From contig CAZLKN010000030.1 of NCBI GenBank assembly GCA_964560135.1, positions 1 to 38,802 of the forward strand: 38,802 nt of DNA, in the 5' to 3' direction. The position numbers and the translations under genes were made by a program. This stretch comes from CAZLKN01 sp964560135. GTDB taxonomy: Bacteria; Actinomycetota; JAICYB01. Positions 32,202 through 38,802 of the stretch are shown piece by piece (positions within the stretch are counted from its first letter, which is position 1; the number at the start of each line of letters is the position of its first letter). Below the pieces are notes generated by a model that saw nothing but the letters and a program-made list of their open reading frames with translations, searched no databases and was not told the DNA's origin.

Positions 32202-33131
32202 TCACGAAGCTCGGTCGGTGAACCACGCCACGGTCTCGGCGACCGTCTTCTCCCAGTCCGCCTCCGGCCCCCATCCGAGGATCTCCCGGGCCCGGGTGAT
32301 GTCCGCGCAGGTCCGGCGGACGTCCCCCGCACGCTTCGGCGACCGCTGCGGCTCGATCCATCGTCCGACCGCCTTCGAGACGGTCTCGAGCACCTGGTTC
32401 ACCGTCTTCGGGTCCCCGCCGGCGATGTTCACGACCGACCCGTCGGCGCCGGCCCCCGCCTCGGCGGCCAGGATGTTCGCCCGGACCACGTCGCCGACGA
32501 ACGTGAAGTCGCGGGACTGTTCGCCGTCCCAGTGCACCTCGGGGGCGCGCCCGTCCACGAGCGCCGAGATGAACGCGGGGAAGACCGCCGCGTAGCGCGA
32601 CTCGGGATGCTGGCCGGGCCCGTAGACGTTGAAGTAGCGCAGCGACACCGTGGACAGGTCCTTGATCCGGTTCCACACCCGGCAATACTGCTCGCCGGCG
32701 AGCTTGCTCACCGCGTAGGGCGACCGGGGGTCGGTGGGCTGCTCCTCGCGCTGCACGGGCTCGTCGCTGTCCCCGTAGACGCTCGAGCTCGAAGCGTAGA
32801 CCACCCGGCGCACGCCTTCCCGCTCGGCCCCCATGAGCACGTGCAGGGTGCCGAGGATGTTGCACTCGTTGGCGAGCAGGGGGTCGTCCACCGATTTGGG
32901 CACGCTGCGGGCCGCGCCGTGGTGGAAGACGACCTCCATCCCGCGGCAGGCGGCGGCGACGGCGTCGAGGTCGCGGAGGTCGCCGCGGACGAGCTCCGCG
33001 TCCGGGGGCACGGCGTCCTCGAAACCGGTCAGGAAGTTGTCGAGGATGCGCACACGCCATCCCCGGCCGAGGAGTTCCCGGGCGAGGGTGGAACCGATGA
33101 AGCCTGCTCCGCCGGTCACGAGCGCATCCAT
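32202..33131 (-). CDS. NAD-dependent sugar-nucleotide epimerase/dehydratase (extended SDR)
   Basis: A 309-residue extended short-chain dehydrogenase. It has a Rossmann motif TGGAGFIG (6-13), the catalytic Ser-Ser-Ser-x-Tyr region ASSSSVYGD and the Y-x-x-x-K pair in SPYAVSKLAGE. The substrate loop VSLRYFNVYGPGQHP is typical of UDP-glucose 4-epimerase and UDP-GlcNAc 4-epimerase (WbpP/GalE-like). The ATG at 33131 follows AAAAGGAG with a 9-nt spacer. It lies downstream of the alpha/beta-hydrolase-like lipoprotein gene by 44 bp on the same strand. Products of this enzyme and of the intein-carrying dehydrogenase could both go to envelope glycans; that is inference. Confidence 0.92.
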   Translation of the reverse strand: MDALVTGGAGFIGSTLARELLGRGWRVRILDNFLTGFEDAVPPDAELVRGDLRDLDAVAAACRGMEVVFHHGAARSVPKSVDDPLLANECNILGTLHVLMGAEREGVRRVVYASSSSVYGDSDEPVQREEQPTDPRSPYAVSKLAGEQYCRVWNRIKDLSTVSLRYFNVYGPGQHPESRYAAVFPAFISALVDGRAPEVHWDGEQSRDFTFVGDVVRANILAAEAGAGADGSVVNIAGGDPKTVNQVLETVSKAVGRWIEPQRSPKRAGDVRRTCADITRAREILGWGPEADWEKTVAETVAWFTDRAS

Positions 33132-33175
33132 GAGACTGTCTCCTTTTCGGACGGGTCCGGCCCCAGCCCGGGGGC

Positions 33176-33964
33176 TCAGGCCGGCAGGTTGCCGTGGATG
33201 AAGGAGGTCAGCGCCTCCTGGACCTTGGATTCCTCCTCCGGATGGGTCTCGAGGTCGGTGACGCGGGTGGTGGAGGCGTCCTCGATCAGATCCGCGAGCG
33301 ACTGCTCGCCGCCGGCGCCCACGTCGACCACGAGCGCCGGGATCCGCAGGCTGCGCGCCTGCTCGGTGGCGTCGAGGTTCGCGTAGCTCGGCCCCGCGCC
33401 GACCGCCACCACGCCCGCGAACTCGGCCGCGGCGGCGTGAGCGACGGCGGCCGTGCCTCCGACCTCGGTGCCGACGAGCAGCACCCGCTCGGAGCCGGTG
33501 ACCGTCAGGTACTGGACGGCGGCCTCCACGTCCTGCGGGTAGCTCCGCGGATCGGGCTCGCCCTCGGACTGGCCGTAGCCCCGGAAATCGAAGGCCAGGA
33601 CGCTGTATCCATCGGCCATGAGCTGCTGCGCGTACACGAACCACGCCCGCATATCCTGATCCGAGGAGTGCAGCAGGACCACACCCGAGCGCTCCCCTTG
33701 CGCGAACACCCGCCCGACCAGCACGGTCTCGTCCTCCGCCTCGAAAACGGCGAGCTTCGAACCCGGGATCGGCTCAGTGACCGGGATGTCCGGTATCTCG
33801 GCGTCGTCGTCGAAACCGCGGTCCTCGTCGGGGACGAAGGTCGGCGAGGCGGGGAGGCGTGGCAAACCCCGCTCCTCCGGGGCGCCGCCGCACGCCGCGA
33901 CTCCGGCGAGGAGCAGCAGGGTGAGGGTCAGCCGCACGCCCATCCGGGGCATCTGGGTCCGCAT
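33176..33964 (-). CDS. Alpha/beta-hydrolase-like lipoprotein lacking the usual nucleophile
   Basis: The ATG at 33964 lies 8 nt after a TAGGCT box. The N-terminus is a lipoprotein signal (LTLTLLLLAGVAAC). An acidic linker (about 40-60) leads to an alpha/beta-hydrolase fold: GVVLLHSSDQDMRAW, GYSVLAFDFRGYGQSEG, VEAAVQYL, then the elbow LLVGTEVGGTAAV at 165-170. In active enzymes this is GxSxG; here the serine position is Glu167. The later strand IPALVVDVGAGGEQ keeps the place of the acid, but a catalytic His is uncertain. Either it is not a classical serine hydrolase or it has become a binding protein. The gene precedes the epimerase gene. Confidence 0.8.
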   Translation of the reverse strand: MRTQMPRMGVRLTLTLLLLAGVAACGGAPEERGLPRLPASPTFVPDEDRGFDDDAEIPDIPVTEPIPGSKLAVFEAEDETVLVGRVFAQGERSGVVLLHSSDQDMRAWFVYAQQLMADGYSVLAFDFRGYGQSEGEPDPRSYPQDVEAAVQYLTVTGSERVLLVGTEVGGTAAVAHAAAAEFAGVVAVGAGPSYANLDATEQARSLRIPALVVDVGAGGEQSLADLIEDASTTRVTDLETHPEEESKVQEALTSFIHGNLPA

Positions 33965-33972
33965 GAACCGCG

Positions 33973-33978
33973 AGCCTA
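33973..33978 (-). promoter_or_regulatory. Leaderless-type -10 box for the hydrolase-like lipoprotein gene
   Basis: On the minus strand TAGGCT lies 8 nt before the ATG at 33964, without a ribosome site. The sequence is identical to the boxes of the VanZ-like, matrixin-like and LCP-like genes. Confidence 0.48.
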
Positions 33979-34042
33979 CACCACCCGGCACAGCGCCGTC
34001 CGCGCCCGCAGCCCCAGGTCGCCGACGCCACGCCCACAAAGC

Positions 34043-34070
34043 AGAACACCCGCCGGTGGGCGGGTGCTCT
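34043..34070 (-). terminator. Hairpin terminator after the small secreted protein gene
   Basis: CACCCGCC (34047-34054) pairs with GGCGGGTG (34059-34066) around GGTG, extended by AGA/TCT pairs. It lies 22 bp past the stop of the leftward gene at 34092. Confidence 0.7.
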
Positions 34071-34091
34071 GGAGATCTCGGTGGACCGGTG

Positions 34092-34580
34092 TCAGACGGC
34101 GGTGGCGGTGGCCGCCATGCAGTCGTCCTGGGGGTGGACCTCACGCGGACGGAACGCGGTTGCGCAGGCCACCAGCTCGTAGGTGCCGGGCCGGCGAGGC
34201 CGGACCCGGAAGGCAACGGACAGCGAGTCACCGGGTTCGAGCCAGATCCGTCGGACTCCGGGGCGGACGATCGCACGGAACCGGTCGCTGGAGGCCCTCA
34301 AGCTGACGGCGACGAGCGCGCCCACGCCGCCGTGGTTCTCGGCCTCGACGATCACGGTGTTGTACTGACCCGTGGTCAACGTGCCTGCGAAGATGCCGGT
34401 CACCGCGGCATCGGGGCCGGGGCCGGGCGGATAGTGCCGCTGCGGCGAGGCCTCCGTCCGGGAGGGCGGGGCCGAGGTCGTCGTCCCCTTGCTGGGCCTG
34501 CTCACGTGCCGCGCCGAGGCCACGGGCGCGAGGGAGGCGAGGAGGGCAACTGCCGAAACCAGCACGATGAGCCTACGCAT
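34092..34580 (-). CDS. Small secreted protein with a CARDB/Ig-like beta domain
   Basis: The ATG at 34580 follows CGGAGGTT. The 162-residue protein has a signal peptide (RLIVLVSAVALLASLAPVASA), a Ser/Thr/Pro-rich spacer (about 25-50), and a beta domain: NTVIVEAENHGGVGALVAVSLRAS ... WLEPGDSLSVAFRVRPRRPGTYELVACA. This is the pattern of CARDB-like or other Ig-type adhesion domains. Two Cys near the C-terminus (ACA ... DDC) may form a bridge. Role unknown. Its message ends at the 34043-34070 hairpin. Confidence 0.7.
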   Translation of the reverse strand: MRRLIVLVSAVALLASLAPVASARHVSRPSKGTTTSAPPSRTEASPQRHYPPGPGPDAAVTGIFAGTLTTGQYNTVIVEAENHGGVGALVAVSLRASSDRFRAIVRPGVRRIWLEPGDSLSVAFRVRPRRPGTYELVACATAFRPREVHPQDDCMAATATAV

Positions 34581-34807
34581 ACATAACCTCCGGATGAATC
34601 GTCGAAGTAGGCCCCCGCCTGCCCACCATACATCAAGCACCGGCGAAGAACACCGGTAGCGACAAGTCTAGGAGGACCATCCCCGCCCGTCAATAGCCCG
34701 CGAACCCCGGCCCCCCGACGGGAAGGGGGGTGGGCACTCGTTGCCTAGGGATGAGGGGCATCGCAAAGGGCGGTGCCGCGGAATCAAGGCCCAAGGAGGT
34801 CCACCTA

Positions 34808-35590
34808 ATGCAAGAGGCATTCTCCACAGGGTGGCGCTCAGACGGCCGTGGCTTCTGGACGAAGCGCAAGAAGACGGCAACCAGCTTGCTGTCGATCCTC
34901 GCGCTCATCGCCGGGATCGCGGTCGCGTTCAAGCTCTTCGACCGCGAGGTGCCGAACAACGTCGTTCGGGACGCATCGGTCTTCGCGTTCGAGATCCTGA
35001 AGCAGGAAGAGGCGGTCGGCGACACCGAGTACGTCGAGGCGGGGGAGACCCAGCCGATCTATGAGGCTGGACTCGACCAGTTCCCGGGTGACACCCGCAG
35101 TGTCGACGTGCGCATCCGCAACACGAACGAGCCGGCGCGTGCGGCGTCCTTCCAGTTGCACATCGACCAGGACTCGATCGAGGTCAACGGGTGCGACGGC
35201 ATCGACCCCGACACCGGGGACTGCACCGGCGGCACCCCGGTGATCACACCGGGCAGCGCGGACTGGACCAGGTTCGTGAACTTCTGGACCCTCGAGATCG
35301 AGAAGGAGACGATCTTCGAGGCCCCGGTGGTCGGCGAGAAGTTCCGCACCGGCGACTTCGAGACTGCCTGCGAGGGCGGCCTGCGCGAGCTGCTCCCGAA
35401 CTCGCCCTGCGAGCTGGGACGGATCGAGGGCGCAGGCAGCGACAACATCCTGGAACAGGAGCTCGACGAACGCGACTACGTGTTCAGCTTGACTGAGATC
35501 GACGACGGTAGCGACCAGTCCGCATTCAAGGGCTGGACGATCACCTTCACCTTCGTCTTCAACGCCCGGGTTCCCGCGCTCGACGACTAG
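34808..35590 (+). CDS. TasA/CalY-like surface protein, tandem copy 1
   Basis: The ATG at 34808 follows an ideal ribosome site (AAGGAGGT, 7 nt). The 260-residue protein begins with a 22-residue basic cytoplasmic start (GWRSDGRGFWTKRKKTA), one hydrophobic segment (TSLLSILALIAGIAVAFKLF) and then VPNNVVRDASVF. The rest is beta-rich, with FPGDTRSVDVRIRNTNEPA, a pattern shared with TasA/CalY and other SipW-type proteins (PGD ... V.N.G). Two Cys pairs (GCDGIDPDTGDC and ACEGGL ... CELG) are kept in all three copies. No SipW signal peptidase is in the window. N-terminus and C-terminal block AFKGWTITFTFVFNARVPAL are nearly identical to copies 2 and 3. The family call is tentative; a fibre or coat role is inference. 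Confidence 0.75.
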   Translation: MQEAFSTGWRSDGRGFWTKRKKTATSLLSILALIAGIAVAFKLFDREVPNNVVRDASVFAFEILKQEEAVGDTEYVEAGETQPIYEAGLDQFPGDTRSVDVRIRNTNEPARAASFQLHIDQDSIEVNGCDGIDPDTGDCTGGTPVITPGSADWTRFVNFWTLEIEKETIFEAPVVGEKFRTGDFETACEGGLRELLPNSPCELGRIEGAGSDNILEQELDERDYVFSLTEIDDGSDQSAFKGWTITFTFVFNARVPALDD

Positions 35591-35614
35591 CGCGACACCC
35601 GATCTACCGCACCC

Positions 35615-35644
35615 GAGGAGGGGCCCCGTCCGGGGCCCCTCCTC
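35615..35644 (+). terminator. Hairpin terminator after TasA-like copy 1
   Basis: GAGGAGGGGCCCC (35615-35627) and GGGGCCCCTCCTC (35632-35644) form a perfect 13-bp stem around GTCC, followed by TCTCGTT. It begins 24 bp after the stop. Confidence 0.88.
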
Positions 35645-35704
35645 TCTCGTTGCAAGGGCCTGCCCCCCAACGGGATTCCGGCGAACCCCCCGTTGACCCC
35701 GGTG

Positions 35705-35728
35705 ACGCACCGCACGTCTCTGGTGCGT
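35705..35728 (+). promoter_or_regulatory. Leader hairpin before TasA-like copy 2
   Basis: ACGCACC (35705-35711) pairs with GGTGCGT (35722-35728) around 10 nt, 16 nt upstream of the ribosome site CGAGGAGGT. It could stabilise the message or take part in regulation. I see no equal structure in front of copies 1 and 3. Confidence 0.35.
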
Positions 35729-35759
35729 GAGGAAGCAACTGACCGAGGAGGTCCACCTG

Positions 35760-36623
35760 ATGCAAGAGGCATTCTCCAACGGGTGGCGCTCAGACGGCCG
35801 CGGGTTCTGGACAAAGCGCAAGAAGACAGCCACGAGCCTGCTGTCGATCCTCGCGCTCATCGCCGGGATCGCGGTCGCGTTCAAGCTCTTCGACCGCGAG
35901 GTCCCGAACAACGTCGTTCGGGACGCGTCGGTGTTCGATTTCCGGATCTTCAAGATGGATGCGGGTCTGGGGGAAGACACCTTCCAGGAAGCCGGAGCCA
36001 CGAGAGCCATCTACGAGGCCGGTCTCGACCAGTTCCCGGGCGACACGCGCCGGGTGGAGGTCAAGATCGAGAACTCGAATCAGCCGGCTCGTGACGCCTC
36101 GTTCCAGATGCACGTCGACCAGGACTCGATCGAGGTCCGCGGCTGCGACGGCATCGACCCCGAGACCGGGGACTGCACCGGCGGCACTCCGCTGATCGCC
36201 CAGGGCGACCCGGACCGGGTCCGCTTCATGAACTTCTGGACGCTCAGCGTCGACAAGGAGAAGGTGCTGTACGCACTGGACGGCGGCGTGGAGGTCAACG
36301 AGGACGACCACACCGGCCAGAACGTGCTCTTCGGCGACAACCCGGACGACTCCGGATTCCGTCAGTACGACAACGCCTGCCAGGGCGGACTGCGTGAGCT
36401 GACCCCGAACGCCCCCTGCGAACTCGGAATGATCCGGGCGGCAGGGACGTTCGACGAGCTCGGTGAGCAGACCGACGTCCGCTACTACCGCTTCGACCTC
36501 ACCGAGGTCGACGACGGCACCGACCAGTCCGCATTCAAGGGCTGGACGATCACCTTCACCTTCGTCTTCAACGCCCGCGTGCCGGCCCTGCCGGAAGCCA
36601 GTGGGCCCATCGGCGAACGCTAA
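35760..36623 (+). CDS. TasA/CalY-like surface protein, tandem copy 2
   Basis: The ATG at 35760 follows CGAGGAGGT. The 287-residue protein has the same first 45 residues as copy 1 except for one change (STG/SNG), including the membrane segment. It differs from copy 1 by an insertion of about 25 residues containing EVNEDDHTGQNVLFGDNPDDSGFRQY, which has several Asp and Asn that could bind calcium, and by a C-terminal tail EASGPIGER. The paired cysteines and the FKGWTITFTFVFNARVPAL block are kept. DNA around the start is nearly identical to copy 1 as well, so duplication is recent or maintained by gene conversion. It ends in its own terminator. Confidence 0.75.
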   Translation: MQEAFSNGWRSDGRGFWTKRKKTATSLLSILALIAGIAVAFKLFDREVPNNVVRDASVFDFRIFKMDAGLGEDTFQEAGATRAIYEAGLDQFPGDTRRVEVKIENSNQPARDASFQMHVDQDSIEVRGCDGIDPETGDCTGGTPLIAQGDPDRVRFMNFWTLSVDKEKVLYALDGGVEVNEDDHTGQNVLFGDNPDDSGFRQYDNACQGGLRELTPNAPCELGMIRAAGTFDELGEQTDVRYYRFDLTEVDDGTDQSAFKGWTITFTFVFNARVPALPEASGPIGER

Positions 36624-36650
36624 GCACCAGCGCCACGAACACACGGATAC

Positions 36651-36676
36651 GGAGGGGCCCCCACGGGGGCCCCTCC
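36651..36676 (+). terminator. Hairpin terminator after TasA-like copy 2
   Basis: GGAGGGGCCCCC (36651-36662) and GGGGGCCCCTCC (36665-36676) form an almost perfect stem, with a realistic loop CACG. TCACGTT follows. Confidence 0.85.
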
Positions 36677-36786
36677 TCACGTTGCCCCGCAAAGACGCCC
36701 GCCTGCCGGGACCGCCGAGGCCGTTCAACTGGGTGAACGTCGCCAAATGGGTGGCGCTCGAGGGGATAGACCGCAGGAGGTCATGG

Positions 36787-37647
36787 ATGCACGGCTACAC
36801 CACCACGGGGTGGCGCTCAGACGGCCGTGGCTTCTGGACGAAGCGTAAGAAGACCGCGACCAGTCTCCTGTCGGTATTGGCATTGGTTGCCGGGATCGCC
36901 GTGGCCTTCAAGCTCTTCGACCGCACGGTCCCGAACAACGTCGTCCGCGATGCATCGGTGTTCGGCTACGAGATCTACAAGATGGACGAGGTCCTGGGGG
37001 ACACGACCTTCGAGCAGGCCGGGCCGACGACCCCGATCTTCGAAGGCGGCGTGGACACCTTCCCCGGCGACCAGCGACGGGTGGAGGTCAAGATCGAGAA
37101 CACCAACCTCCCGGCACGGGACGCCTCCTTCCAGATGCACGTGGACCAGGACTCGATCGTGGTCCGCGGATGCGACGGGCTCGACTCGAGCACCGGCGTG
37201 TGCACGGGTGGCACCCCGATCATCGCGACCACGGATCCCTTGTGGACGCGGTTCGTGAACTTCTGGGAGCTCGACGTCGACAAACAGAAGGTCCTGTTCG
37301 TCCCGGGCAATGAGGTCAACGAGGACGACCACACCGGCCAGAACCTGCTGGACCCGGACGGCAACCCGGACGACTCGGGGTTCCGTCAGTACCACGAGGC
37401 CTGCCAGGGAGCCCTGCGTGCGATCCGGCCCAACGCGCCCTGCGAGCTCGGCATCGTCCGCGCGGCGGGCACTCGGGACACCCTCGGTGAGCAGACCGAC
37501 ATCCGCTACTACCGCTTCGACCTCACCGAGGTCGACGACGGCACCGACCAGTCCGAGTTCAAGGGCTGGACGATCACCTTCACGCTCGTGTTCAACGCCC
37601 GCGTGCCGGCCCTGCCCGAAGGCAGCGGCCCGATCGGCGAGCGGTAA
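36787..37647 (+). CDS. TasA/CalY-like surface protein, tandem copy 3
   Basis: The ATG at 36787 follows GCAGGAGGT. The 286-residue protein starts MHGYTTTGWRSDGRGFWTKR; from GWRSDGRG on it matches copies 1 and 2 through the membrane segment, then diverges more (FGYEIYKMDEVLGDTTFEQ). It shares with copy 2 the EVNEDDHTGQNLL insertion, with an extra DPDGNPDDSG run that resembles a calcium loop, and the tail EGSGPIGER. The four cysteines and the C-terminal FKGWTITFTLVFNARVPAL block are present. The upstream DNA is less like copies 1 and 2, so it is the older branch. It has its own terminator and is convergent with the LCP-like gene. Confidence 0.75.
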   Translation: MHGYTTTGWRSDGRGFWTKRKKTATSLLSVLALVAGIAVAFKLFDRTVPNNVVRDASVFGYEIYKMDEVLGDTTFEQAGPTTPIFEGGVDTFPGDQRRVEVKIENTNLPARDASFQMHVDQDSIVVRGCDGLDSSTGVCTGGTPIIATTDPLWTRFVNFWELDVDKQKVLFVPGNEVNEDDHTGQNLLDPDGNPDDSGFRQYHEACQGALRAIRPNAPCELGIVRAAGTRDTLGEQTDIRYYRFDLTEVDDGTDQSEFKGWTITFTLVFNARVPALPEGSGPIGER

Positions 37648-37672
37648 CCCGCCACCGGTTCGCGGAGATCCT

Positions 37673-37703
37673 CGAAGGAGGGGCCCTGGAGGCCCCTCCT
37701 TCG
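37673..37703. terminator. Hairpin terminator between convergent genes
   Basis: CGAAGGAGGGGCC (37673-37685) and GGCCCCTCCTTCG (37691-37703) form a perfect 13-bp stem around CTGGA. It lies between TasA-like copy 3 and the convergent LCP-like gene and may serve both. Confidence 0.85.
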
Positions 37704-37714
37704 CTGTTGGGGCA

Positions 37715-38686
37715 CTACACCTGTGCGTCGTGGCCGAGGATCAGGAGGACGTCGGCGGCGTCGCGGATCCGCAGCCCCTCGGGGATGACCTCCACGGCGT
37801 AGCCGAACTCGGCCCCCACCTGGACGGCCTTGTCGTGGGACTCTTCGTCGTCGGCACGGAAATGGACGACGCTGCGCTCCCGGTCCTGGGAGGTGAAGTC
37901 GGCGACGCGGACGACGTCGTACCCGAGTTCGCGCAGCCGGTCGGCGGTGCGGGTCGCGGCCATGTCCACGCGGCCCCCGTTGAGGACCTCCACACCGATC
38001 CCAGCGGGATCGATCCGCTCGTCGTCGGCGAGCGGCGTGGGGCCTGCGGCTCCGTCGACGTCTCCAGCGGGGGTGGGCCGCACGAGCTCGTCCTCCCCGC
38101 TCGGGTCCACGAACACCCTGGTTCCCAGGCCCCCGATCGCCCGGGCGGCCTCGGAGACCGATGCGGGGTCGAGCACCAGGAACGGGCCCTGGGGCCCCCG
38201 CTTCGACTCCCCTCGCACCTCCAGGATCCCCCAGGAGCCCGCGCCCTGCTCCAGGGCCTCTCGCAGGTCGTTGAGGTGCTCGGGGACGATCTCAGCGGTC
38301 CTGAACCCCCGGGCGAGGCCCGGGAAGTCCCGCCCGTCACCGATCACCGAGAAGGGGACCTCGACGCCGAAGAGCCGCTCGAGCGTTTCGCGAACGAGGG
38401 GCGCTCCCCCCAGGCGCCAGGCGTGGTAGGCGCGGAGGAATCCCGACCCGGGGATCTCGACCACCGCTTCCGGTGGTACGACCACCACGCTGCGCGTCAC
38501 CGGGTCGGCGACGGCGAGGAACCGGATCGGCTGGCGGGGGTCCGACTCGTCGAGGCCGATCACGGCGATCTTGTTCGGCCATCTCGGGGTCTCGGGGGCC
38601 CGGATGGCCGCGACGCCGAGGGCGCCCACCACGACGACGGTGAGCACCGAGAGAACGAACACGGCGGCTCGGGTGCGGGTCCCCAT
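37715..38686 (-). CDS. Degenerate LCP-like protein with LytR_C domain
   Basis: The ATG at 38686 lies 9 nt after a TAGGCT box. The 323-residue protein has an N-terminal membrane anchor (AAVFVLSVLTVVVVGALGVAAI). Residues about 38-150 follow the LCP (LytR-CpsA-Psr) order: IAVIGLDES, FLAVADPVTRSVVVVPPEAVVEIPGSGFLRAYHAWRLGGAPLVRETLERLFGVEV, PGLARGF. But the hallmark P-R-D-T/S arginine site is missing (VVPPEAVVEI), so phosphotransferase action is doubtful. Residues about 230-320 are a LytR C-terminal domain: GIGVEVLNGGRVDMAATRTADRLRELGYDVVRVADF. LCP proteins attach polymers to peptidoglycan; here a regulatory or binding role is possible. It is divergent from a gene starting at the window edge. Confidence 0.8.
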   Translation of the reverse strand: MGTRTRAAVFVLSVLTVVVVGALGVAAIRAPETPRWPNKIAVIGLDESDPRQPIRFLAVADPVTRSVVVVPPEAVVEIPGSGFLRAYHAWRLGGAPLVRETLERLFGVEVPFSVIGDGRDFPGLARGFRTAEIVPEHLNDLREALEQGAGSWGILEVRGESKRGPQGPFLVLDPASVSEAARAIGGLGTRVFVDPSGEDELVRPTPAGDVDGAAGPTPLADDERIDPAGIGVEVLNGGRVDMAATRTADRLRELGYDVVRVADFTSQDRERSVVHFRADDEESHDKAVQVGAEFGYAVEVIPEGLRIRDAADVLLILGHDAQV

Positions 38687-38695
38687 CGATCCCGG

Positions 38696-38701
38696 AGCCT
38701 A
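38696..38701 (-). promoter_or_regulatory. Leaderless-type -10 box for the LCP-like gene
   Basis: On the minus strand TAGGCT lies 9 nt before the ATG at 38686, with no ribosome site. Confidence 0.48.
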
Positions 38702-38743
38702 CCGCGTCCGTCCGACGTTCGGCGAGAACTTCCGCTCGACCAC

Positions 38744-38772
38744 TTGCCGGACGCGGGGTACGGCCGTACGCT
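38744..38772 (+). promoter_or_regulatory. Sigma70-type promoter for a gene at the right edge
   Basis: TTGCCG (38744-38749), a 17-nt spacer and TACGCT (38767-38772) make a normal -35/-10 pair. An ATG follows 7 nt after the -10 box. The palindrome GTACGGCCGTAC (38758-38769) overlaps the promoter and could be an operator. Confidence 0.5.
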
Positions 38773-38779
38773 CATCCGG

Positions 38780-38802
38780 ATGCACTCGCGCGCCCGCGCT
38801 CT
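38780..38802 (+). CDS. First codons of a gene running off the right edge
   Basis: ATG at 38780 opens the frame M-H-S-R-A-R-A and continues out of the window. It is supported by the promoter 7 nt upstream, with the same leaderless spacing as other genes here. Product unknown. Confidence 0.4.

Noticed and set aside
36741..36765. Extra GGGTGGCGCTC fragment upstream of TasA-like copy 3 as a broken fourth copy
   Set aside because: Only 11 bases match the start of the gene and the frame does not continue; too short to support.
1..38802. Heptamer GGGGGCC as a special over-represented signal
   Set aside because: It is very frequent by eye on both strands, but a rough count (about 40 and 30) is not far above what about 70% GC would give by chance.
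1..38802. tRNA, rRNA or known riboswitches
   Set aside because: Intergenic regions were read for cloverleaf and conserved motifs; none was seen.

Overview
The window is about 38.8 kb of GC-rich DNA in two joined scaffold pieces, with two 100-N gaps at 8335-8434 and 26546-26645. High GC, an LPXTG sortase signal, leaderless-type promoters (TAGGCT a few bases before the start codon), many secreted proteins with tandem repeats, and the mix of families all point to an actinobacterium (Actinomycetota), probably a metagenome-assembled genome. Genus cannot be told from the sequence. Both gaps are flanked by exact 55-bp direct duplications, so they look like unmerged contig overlaps with no sequence missing. 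Joining the overlap restores one open frame in the large gene at 4774-8828.

Region by region. 1-13.4 kb is a block of secreted or surface proteins: the end of an LPXTG-anchored protein, two Cys-rich RCC1-like propeller proteins (7 and 14 repeats), a TolB-like propeller with an Ig-like domain, a very large propeller/Ig/PPC protein, a duplicated PAP2/vanadium-haloperoxidase-like protein, a broken gene, and three unassigned proteins, two of them secreted. Two divergent intergenic regions in this block share the dyad ATTCG-N13-CGAAT. 13.5-16.2 kb is a nucleotide-sugar (UDP-glucose type) dehydrogenase interrupted by a 481-residue intein placed exactly at the catalytic cysteine. 16.2-17.5 kb is a gene with an AbiEi-like N-terminus and a DUF559/Vsr-like nuclease domain, flanked on both sides by copies of one palindromic element (family A). 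17.5-26.3 kb holds a GHL10-type lipoprotein, a bifunctional ATP sulfurylase-APS kinase, VanZ-like and small membrane proteins, and four secreted or membrane-anchored hydrolases (S1 protease, ceramidase-like, matrixin-like, CocE/NonD-like). 26.4-28.1 kb is a second AbiEi-DUF559 gene, again bracketed on both sides by palindromes (family B) of a different sequence. 28-34.6 kb holds a GH36-like glycosidase, an SLC13-type permease with RCK_C domains, a sugar-nucleotide epimerase, an alpha/beta-hydrolase-like lipoprotein and a small secreted protein. 34.8-37.7 kb is a tandem triplet of TasA/CalY-like surface proteins, each with its own strong ribosome binding site and terminator. The window ends with a degenerate LCP-LytR_C protein and the first codons of a divergent gene.

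Much of the window serves the cell envelope: UDP-sugar dehydrogenase and epimerase for envelope sugars, an LCP-like protein, a sortase substrate, TasA-like proteins and adhesive repeat proteins, alongside secreted hydrolases. Sulfate activation (ATP sulfurylase-APS kinase) may be linked to the SLC13 permease. The most unusual signal is the pair of DUF559 genes, each enclosed by its own family of palindromes. This layout recalls REP elements with their RAYT transposases, but uses an unrelated protein family; I do not know of a description of such a system.
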